Part shown: one piece after another, positions 6,986-11,183 of the stretch
Position numbering within the stretch: position 1 is the first letter of the stretch
Layout: each line of letters starts with the position of its first letter
Assembly: GCA_030593645.1 (NCBI GenBank)
Contig: JAUVGT010000135.1
Coordinates: forward strand, 1 to 11,183
DNA from: Deltaproteobacteria bacterium
GTDB taxonomy: Bacteria > Desulfobacterota > Desulfobacteria > Desulfobacterales > JAUVGT01
Length of the DNA: 11,183 nucleotides
Direction of reading: 5' to 3'
Translations under genes and position numbers: made by a program
The notes under the pieces: model-generated
The model's database searches: none
Seen by the model: the letters and a program-made list of their open reading frames with translations, nothing else
Told to the model about the DNA's origin: nothing

Positions 6986-8938
6986 TTAAATGCCACCCGG
7001 TGCCGCAATGGATCCATGTTTACTTTTTAATTCCATAAGGCCCTGTTTCTGTTCACTCAGAATGTCGAAAAGCTGTGAAGGAATGTCTGACTCTTTACCG
7101 TATGCTTCGATCTGCAGGTCTATCCTGCCAATAATGTTATCAATGTAAAGGGAAAATTGTTTGATATAGAGCTCTTCTGTGTATTCCTTGTTAATGATTT
7201 CTTTGAATAATGGTTTCAGGTCTTCATATTTTGGTATAAATCCGATGGGTGTTTCGATGGCACCCACGTCATTATGAGATCTTCTTTCGAGCCATGCCAG
7301 CCAGACTTTTACATCTCTTTTTTCTCCAATCAGTTTATGTGATGTTCCCCCCCTGGCTTCATGGGTGAGGAAATAATTCAGGCCGGCCATAACCGGCTTT
7401 CTATCTTCAGTAATTTTATTACTGCCGAAAAACTTAAACTGGGCATCCATATATTCCCCCAGTGAGCCGGGGATGAAAGGCGCATTGGCCCATGGGGCGC
7501 GTTTTACGCCTGTAGCGCCAACTTCCGTGGCTGTTGCCGCCGATACGATCGAAGCGCCAATCACAACGCCTTGATCAGGGTTTTTTGCAACCCAGACCGG
7601 AGGCATGGTGTCACTGTCCCGGCCGCTGTATGTGATCACCCTTGTGGTTACACCTTTCGGGTCTTCCGCTCTATCCGTATAATTTGAAAGGGCGGCGGCG
7701 GCGAGTGTACACCTGGCGTTTGGATGGGATATCGGTACAGGATTGCCGCTATCATCCTTCATATCCTTTTGCCATTCACCCTGGAAATTTTTACCTTTCA
7801 CTGGATGCTCTTCTCCATTTCCGACCCAGTGAGGAATTCTGTTCTCATCAATCAGAACATTTGACCATATCACTTCGGTGCCCGGATTTCTGAGACAATC
7901 CATAAGCATTGGATCACCTTCCCGGTTTACATCCCGGACAATACCGAAAATACCGCATTCCGGATTAATTGATCGGATACTTCCGCTTTCATCAATCCAC
8001 ATCTGCGCCAGGTCATCACCCACGAAATGGTTACCGGCCATGGCAGTGGTTGTTTTACCGCACCCGCTGGGTGCGGCTCCGGTTATCCAGGTGATACGGC
8101 TGCCGGGTCCATCGATTCCGGTAATGAACATATGCTCCGACAGTTCATTACCCCTGTTTTCATACACGGCCTTATCCACAGCAAATCGATGGTTCCCTTT
8201 TTTCAAAAGTAAAGTATTCCCTGCGTACGTGCAGTTAACACTGTATGTGGTCTGGTAGCTTCGATCCATATACACGCGCGCGTTTGGCAGGTCTTCAGAT
8301 CTGTTCAACCCTTCACTGTGGATGTTGGTAAAGAAATGCCCCACGCGATCAACTTCATCGTCAAAATTATTGAATGCGTTTCTATAAAGTATTTCCGCAC
8401 TGTGGCTTACATAAGCCGAGCTCGTAATTTCTATCGCGGGGTTTGATACAAAAGAGCCCACCGGGCCCCGCATGTAAAAACCGACCATCATGATTTTGCC
8501 AACCATAATATCGGTCATTTTTTTTTGAATATCTTTCAGCGCGTCAGCCCTGTCAATTTTATTCGCAAGCGAACTGATTTTATCATTTTCATTGGCAATA
8601 TAATAAGTCCGATCAATAATCCGGCCCTGTTCTTCCTTAAGATCATAATGGATTGTGTGCATATCCATGGCGAGCGCGGCTTCTTCCCCATTTTTCAAAG
8701 CCAGTTCTCTGATAAACCGACCGTCTTCCTTTGAACCTGCATTAATAAAAACCGAATCCGGATCACACATCGCAATAGCATTCGCGATTTTCATGATTAT
8801 TTCCTGGTTTTTTATCTGCTTGATTTTAGCCAGATTCTCGATATCAACTTTGTTTTTAATGAGATGCATTGCAAATTTATAACTGGAAATACCGCCTATT
8901 TTGCTAACAATGTCAATGCCTTCACCTTTCTGCATCAT
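6986..8938 (-). CDS. pckG: Phosphoenolpyruvate carboxykinase, GTP-type/archaeal-like
   Basis: Cytosolic enzyme interconverting oxaloacetate plus nucleoside triphosphate with PEP, CO2 and nucleoside diphosphate. It links C4-acid and PEP pools for gluconeogenesis or anaplerosis. The 650-residue product has the P-loop GAAPSGCGKTTT at 287-298, with the reactive active-site cysteine of GTP-PEPCKs at 293. The kinase-2 metal-binding stretch FVGDDLAQMWIDESGSIRSI (306-324) runs into NPECGIFG (325-332), matching the GTP-enzyme pattern. KGKNFQGEWQ (381-390) is the usual KG..WQG-like site, and the C-terminal nucleotide lid region reads FIPGSLGEYMDAQFKFFG (488-505). Both P-loop and lid depart from the classical FPSACGKTN / FFGYNFG signatures, so nucleotide preference is not certain. 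The start is well supported: AAGGAG at 8947-8952, overlapping the upstream stop, lies 8 nt before the ATG at 8938 (a second ATG follows at 8935). It follows the nitroreductase gene after 12 bp. Confidence 0.9.
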   Translation of the reverse strand: MMQKGEGIDIVSKIGGISSYKFAMHLIKNKVDIENLAKIKQIKNQEIIMKIANAIAMCDPDSVFINAGSKEDGRFIRELALKNGEEAALAMDMHTIHYDLKEEQGRIIDRTYYIANENDKISSLANKIDRADALKDIQKKMTDIMVGKIMMVGFYMRGPVGSFVSNPAIEITSSAYVSHSAEILYRNAFNNFDDEVDRVGHFFTNIHSEGLNRSEDLPNARVYMDRSYQTTYSVNCTYAGNTLLLKKGNHRFAVDKAVYENRGNELSEHMFITGIDGPGSRITWITGAAPSGCGKTTTAMAGNHFVGDDLAQMWIDESGSIRSINPECGIFGIVRDVNREGDPMLMDCLRNPGTEVIWSNVLIDENRIPHWVGNGEEHPVKGKNFQGEWQKDMKDDSGNPVPISHPNARCTLAAAALSNYTDRAEDPKGVTTRVITYSGRDSDTMPPVWVAKNPDQGVVIGASIVSAATATEVGATGVKRAPWANAPFIPGSLGEYMDAQFKFFGSNKITEDRKPVMAGLNYFLTHEARGGTSHKLIGEKRDVKVWLAWLERRSHNDVGAIETPIGFIPKYEDLKPLFKEIINKEYTEELYIKQFSLYIDNIIGRIDLQIEAYGKESDIPSQLFDILSEQKQGLMELKSKHGSIAAPGGI

Positions 8939-8946
8939 AATTGTTT

Positions 8947-8952
8947 CTCCTT
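8947..8952 (-). promoter_or_regulatory. Strong Shine-Dalgarno of pckG
   Basis: AAGGAG on the minus strand, the best ribosome-binding match in the window. It overlaps the TAA stop of the nitroreductase gene and sits 8 nt before the pckG ATG, suggesting PEPCK is translated more strongly than its operon neighbours, whose sites are weaker. Confidence 0.8.
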
Positions 8953-9535
8953 ATTCAATACATTCAATAATCAAATCATTCAGATTTCGTTTCGGGACAT
9001 GATGAATTTTATCTTTGTCGTGCCAGTATTTGATATTACCATCCGGACCTACAGCTTCCAACTGAACATCTTCCTTTGGTTTTCCGATTGCGATAACAAG
9101 GAGTATTTCATATCTGGATTCGACTTTAAGTATTTCCTGGAGTTTTTTTCTTTTAACCGAGCCGATCATGCATCCGGCCAATCCATTCTCTCTTGCCCCC
9201 AGAAGAATGCTCTGGGCGGCAATCCCGTGGTCACAGCCAAAGGTCTTTGATATTTCGGTATCTCCCAGAATAACTATGTACGCCGATGGTTTATCCCCTT
9301 CTTCAGGGCCATGCCAGTCTTTGAGATAGGCAGCCCAGGCAAGACACGAAAATATTCGTTCGTTTATCTCCGAACCGCATGAGAGAATATATTTCAACGG
9401 CTGGAGGTTGGCGCCTGATGCTGAAAGTCTTGCGAGATTAACAAGGCTTTTCAAAGTTTTAACTTCAATTCTGTGGTTTTGGTGAAATCTCCTGCAGCTC
9501 CTGTTTTTTCTCACCAATTCTTCAAGTTGTGTCAT
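8951..9535 (-). CDS. Nitroreductase-family FMN-dependent oxidoreductase
   Basis: Small soluble flavoprotein (194 aa) of the nitroreductase superfamily, which uses FMN and NAD(P)H to reduce a wide range of substrates; the physiological substrate cannot be read from sequence. Family marks are the N-terminal phosphate-binding RSCRRF at 12-17, SASGANLQPLKYIL (38-51, the usual SASNLQPW-like FMN contact), the GIAAQSILLGARENGLAGCMIG helix and turn at 104-125, and IGKP at 150-153. The usual Trp after LQP is Leu here. Length is typical for the short subfamily that forms homodimers. It has six cysteines but no CX2CX2C cluster, so a fused ferredoxin domain is unlikely. The gene overlaps the 3' end of rdgB by 14 bp, with AAGGGA at 9546-9551 spaced 10 nt from the ATG, indicating cotranscription and coupling. 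Confidence 0.9.
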   Translation of the reverse strand: MTQLEELVRKNRSCRRFHQNHRIEVKTLKSLVNLARLSASGANLQPLKYILSCGSEINERIFSCLAWAAYLKDWHGPEEGDKPSAYIVILGDTEISKTFGCDHGIAAQSILLGARENGLAGCMIGSVKRKKLQEILKVESRYEILLVIAIGKPKEDVQLEAVGPDGNIKYWHDKDKIHHVPKRNLNDLIIECIE

Positions 9536-10190
9536 TACGATGGTGTCCCTTGCATTCGAATTTTTCCTGGTCCGGCATATTCTGCTGAACCCAGATTAAG
9601 ACCTTATTAAATTCACTGATAAGTTCTCTTAATGCCAGCCCCCTGTGACTGACACGACTTTTTTCCTCCATTGACAGTTCCGCAAATGTTTTTTTAAGCG
9701 GGGGGTAATAAAAAACAGGGTCGTATCCAAAACCATTTTTACCTGCAGGATTTTTGCTGATCACTCCTTCACATCGAGCTTCGTAGGTCAGGGAAGGCCC
9801 TGTGGGTACAGCCAGAGATATCACACACTCAAAAGCGGCCCTTCGATCTGCTATGCTTTTCATCTCATCAAGGAGTTTGACACAGCGATCTTCATCTGAT
9901 GCGTTTTTACCGGCATACCTGGCCGAATATACTCCCGGACGGCCGTCGAGTGCCGCTACGGCAAGTCCTGAATCATCGGCAAGGGCGGGGATACCGAGCA
10001 CTCTTGATGTAAAGCTCGCCTTTTTATATGCATTTTCATCAAACGTATCACCATCTTCAATCACTTCCGGGATCGGGCCAAAGTCATTAAGGTTTTTTAT
10101 ATTTACGGGAAAATTACCAAGCAGTTTTTTAATTTCTGCAGTTTTACCTGCATTTCGTGTGGCAATAACAAGTGAAACAGGTGTCTTCAT
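9522..10190 (-). CDS. rdgB: Non-canonical purine NTP pyrophosphatase (RdgB/HAM1)
   Basis: House-cleaning enzyme that hydrolyses ITP, dITP and XTP to the monophosphate and pyrophosphate, keeping deaminated purines out of DNA and RNA. All family motifs are present: ATRNAGKTAEIKKLL at 10-24 (substrate-binding Asn and Lys), DGDTFDENAYKKA (47-58), ADDSGL at 71-76 with the catalytic/metal Asp, GVYSARYAG (86-94), GFGYDPVF (153-160) and SHRG (181-184). The start at 10190 is supported by GAGG at 10196-10199, 5 nt upstream. At 222 aa it is some 20-25 residues longer than E. coli RdgB; the extra residues are a hydrophilic tail (QEKFECKGHHRNDTT) whose last codons overlap the nitroreductase start. It is the first gene of the block behind the promoter at 10242-10270. 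Confidence 0.95.
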   Translation of the reverse strand: MKTPVSLVIATRNAGKTAEIKKLLGNFPVNIKNLNDFGPIPEVIEDGDTFDENAYKKASFTSRVLGIPALADDSGLAVAALDGRPGVYSARYAGKNASDEDRCVKLLDEMKSIADRRAAFECVISLAVPTGPSLTYEARCEGVISKNPAGKNGFGYDPVFYYPPLKKTFAELSMEEKSRVSHRGLALRELISEFNKVLIWVQQNMPDQEKFECKGHHRNDTT

Positions 10191-10241
10191 GAAATCCTCA
10201 TTTAAATATTACATGATCACTTTTTATTTGTTAAAGTCAAA

Positions 10242-10270
10242 AATATAAACCAAGTCCATAAATTTGTAAA
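10242..10270 (-). promoter_or_regulatory. Putative sigma70-type promoter for the rdgB operon
   Basis: On the minus strand TTTACA (10265-10270, five of six consensus bases) is followed after exactly 17 bp by TATATT (10242-10247, five of six). Transcription would start near 10235, leaving a leader of about 45 nt before the rdgB ATG. This is the best promoter match I found in the gene-free stretch 10191-10401. It would drive rdgB, the nitroreductase gene, pckG and the DUF6178 gene. Confidence 0.6.
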
Positions 10271-10280
10271 GCCTTTTCAA

Positions 10281-10367
10281 CCTTTTGTGTCATTACAGAA
10301 AACGCTTTACACTGCAGGCTACGGTGATATATATGGTAATTCAATGGTGCCATTAAATAAAAATTGA
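10281..10367 (+). other. Potassium-channel filter-like peptide in a short open frame (possible gene debris)
   Basis: Within the gene-free stretch 10191-10401, a frame open from 10206 to the TGA at 10365-10367 encodes FVSLQKTLYTAGYGDIYGNS. The central TAGYGDI (10311-10331) resembles a K+ channel selectivity filter, and the preceding residues line up loosely with a pore helix. There is no ATG start and no preceding membrane segment, and the frame overlaps the rdgB promoter on the other strand. It may be a remnant of a second channel copy or a coincidence; see findings. Confidence 0.25.
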
Positions 10368-10401
10368 AGCAATACAATCCGTTTAGCTGTTGGTTTTTCG
10401 C

Positions 10402-10704
10402 ATGAACATTAAAAGAAGATTATATTTCAATGGGTTTTCCGTTTTTATGGTTATTTTAACGGGTAGTGTCGGCTATTATCTATTGTTCATGGGGGAGCCC
10501 AAAATTATTGATTGTATATATATGACAGTTATTTCAATAACCACAGTGGGCTATGGTGAATATGATCTCCTTGTACTGGGAGCGAGACATGAAACCGAAG
10601 AAATTGAATTCAATCCATCTCCCGAACGCCTATTAGATGTGGGATTAACCCTGATCGTTATGGGCGAAGTTGATAATATTGTGAGTGCGAGGAAAGTATT
10701 TTAG
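10402..10704 (+). pseudogene. RCK/TrkA-type potassium channel with large internal deletion
   Basis: A 100-codon frame that reads as the two ends of a two-TM, RCK-gated K+ channel joined together. Residues 11-30 are TM1 (GFSVFMVILTGSVGYYLLFM), 34-46 the pore helix and 48-53 the filter TVGYGE. Immediately after comes DLLVLGARHETEEIEFNPSP, then LLDVGLTLIVMGEVDNI, which is characteristic of the final strands of an RCK_C (TrkA_C) domain. TM2, the cytoplasmic NAD-binding RCK_N domain and the start of RCK_C are missing; related channels are usually about 330-350 residues, so some 230-250 residues have gone, without breaking the frame. The junction lies near 10560. The ATG at 10402 has no Shine-Dalgarno; an in-frame TTG at 10390 is the only earlier option before a stop. 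A working K+ pore is very unlikely without TM2. It stands 44 bp before recN. Confidence 0.75.
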
Positions 10705-10748
10705 AAGTTTTTTTCAATTAACCACAAATAAATTAATAAATCTGATCT

Positions 10749-11183
10749 ATGCTCCAGGAACTTTCGATTCATAATTTTGCAATAATAGATGATCTGAATA
10801 TTCGATTTTCAGGTGGCCTGACAGTATTAACCGGGGAAACCGGCGCAGGGAAGTCGATCATATTAAATGCGGTTAATCTTCTTTTGGGCGGCAGGGCCGC
10901 GGTTTCATTAATCCGAACTGGTTCTGAAACAGCGGAACTCGAAGTTCTGTTTAATATCACACCGGAAAGTCGCGCGGCTGAAGTGATGAAGGAACACGGA
11001 TATGATTCAGAGGAAGGTCTTCTGATCAGGCGTATCATCTCACGGTCTGACAATAACAGAATATACATCAATGGCCGTCTTTCAACAATGCACATGCTGA
11101 ATCAAATTACTGAAAATCTCGCGAGTATTTCAGGCCAGCATGCGCATCAAGGTTTGTTAAAAGAGGATCAGCACCTGTTAGTC
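10749..11183 (+). CDS. recN: DNA repair protein RecN, N-terminal part (runs off window)
   Basis: SMC-like ATPase that acts at DNA double-strand breaks, helping to tether ends and promote RecA-dependent repair. The first 145 codons are present. The start MLQELSIHNFAIIDDLNIRF is typical of RecN, followed by the Walker A loop GETGAGKS at 29-36, LLLGGRA at 44-50 (the arginine-bearing segment after the P-loop helix), RIYINGRLST at 104-113 and the Q-loop SGQHAHQ at 128-134. The long coiled coil and C-terminal Walker B half lie beyond the edge. Full-length RecN is about 550-570 residues. No Shine-Dalgarno and no LexA-type operator could be recognised in the 44 bp between the channel remnant and the ATG, so its promoter may lie further upstream, within or before the remnant. 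Confidence 0.95.
   Translation, partial: MLQELSIHNFAIIDDLNIRFSGGLTVLTGETGAGKSIILNAVNLLLGGRAAVSLIRTGSETAELEVLFNITPESRAAEVMKEHGYDSEEGLLIRRIISRSDNNRIYINGRLSTMHMLNQITENLASISGQHAHQGLLKEDQHLLV

Noticed and set aside
6979..7017. 13-residue N-terminal extension of the DUF6178 protein (ATG at 7017)
   Set aside because: It lies inside the pckG 3' end. The ATG at 6978, just after the pckG stop, fits the compact operon, although the 7017 start cannot be excluded.
10340..10368. Small inverted repeats (AATGG/CCATT and TTCAAT/ATTGAA) as a terminator or operator
   Set aside because: Stems are 5-6 bp in AT-rich sequence and no U-run follows directly, so neither a terminator nor a binding site can be supported.
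10705..10748. LexA/SOS operator before recN
   Set aside because: recN is SOS-controlled in E. coli, but no CTGT-N8-ACAG or other palindromic operator is seen in this gap.

Overview
The window looks like ordinary chromosome from a moderately AT-rich member of the Desulfobacterota, most likely Desulfobacterales-like. This is an inference from gene content: a DUF6178 protein, a GTP-type/archaeal-like PEP carboxykinase, a Desulfobacterota-style RCK potassium-channel remnant, and GlnRS in this mix. No rRNA, tRNA, CRISPR array, insertion sequence, phage gene or convincing intrinsic terminator is visible.

Layout. Positions 1-10190 carry nine tightly packed genes, all on the minus strand. Read in transcription order from the right, the first block is rdgB (ITP/XTP pyrophosphatase), a nitroreductase-family flavoprotein, pckG (PEP carboxykinase) and a DUF6178 protein. 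Neighbouring genes overlap or lie 7-15 bp apart. A good sigma70-like promoter sits upstream (TTTACA, 17 bp, TATATT at 10242-10270), so this block is probably one operon. After a 76-bp gap comes a second block: an ECF sigma factor, its membrane anti-sigma factor, a small DUF6164 membrane protein and a Na/Pi-cotransporter with a PhoU-like tail. glnS (glutaminyl-tRNA synthetase) follows 56 bp further on and runs off the left edge with only about its last half-dozen residues missing.

The right end, 10191-11183, is read on the plus strand. It holds a 211-bp gene-free stretch, the wreck of an RCK-gated potassium channel, and the first 145 codons of recN (DNA-repair SMC-like ATPase).

The most unusual item is the channel locus. 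A 100-codon open frame encodes TM1, the pore helix and a TVGYGE filter, then jumps in frame to what looks like the last ~45 residues of an RCK_C domain. TM2 and the whole Rossmann (RCK_N) domain are missing. About 230 bp upstream a second filter-like peptide, TAGYGDI, is encoded in another frame, possibly debris of a further channel copy. The second point of interest is the sigma/anti-sigma/DUF6164/Na-Pi cotransporter block. It suggests an envelope-signal-controlled transporter whose anti-sigma lacks the usual zinc-binding cysteines.
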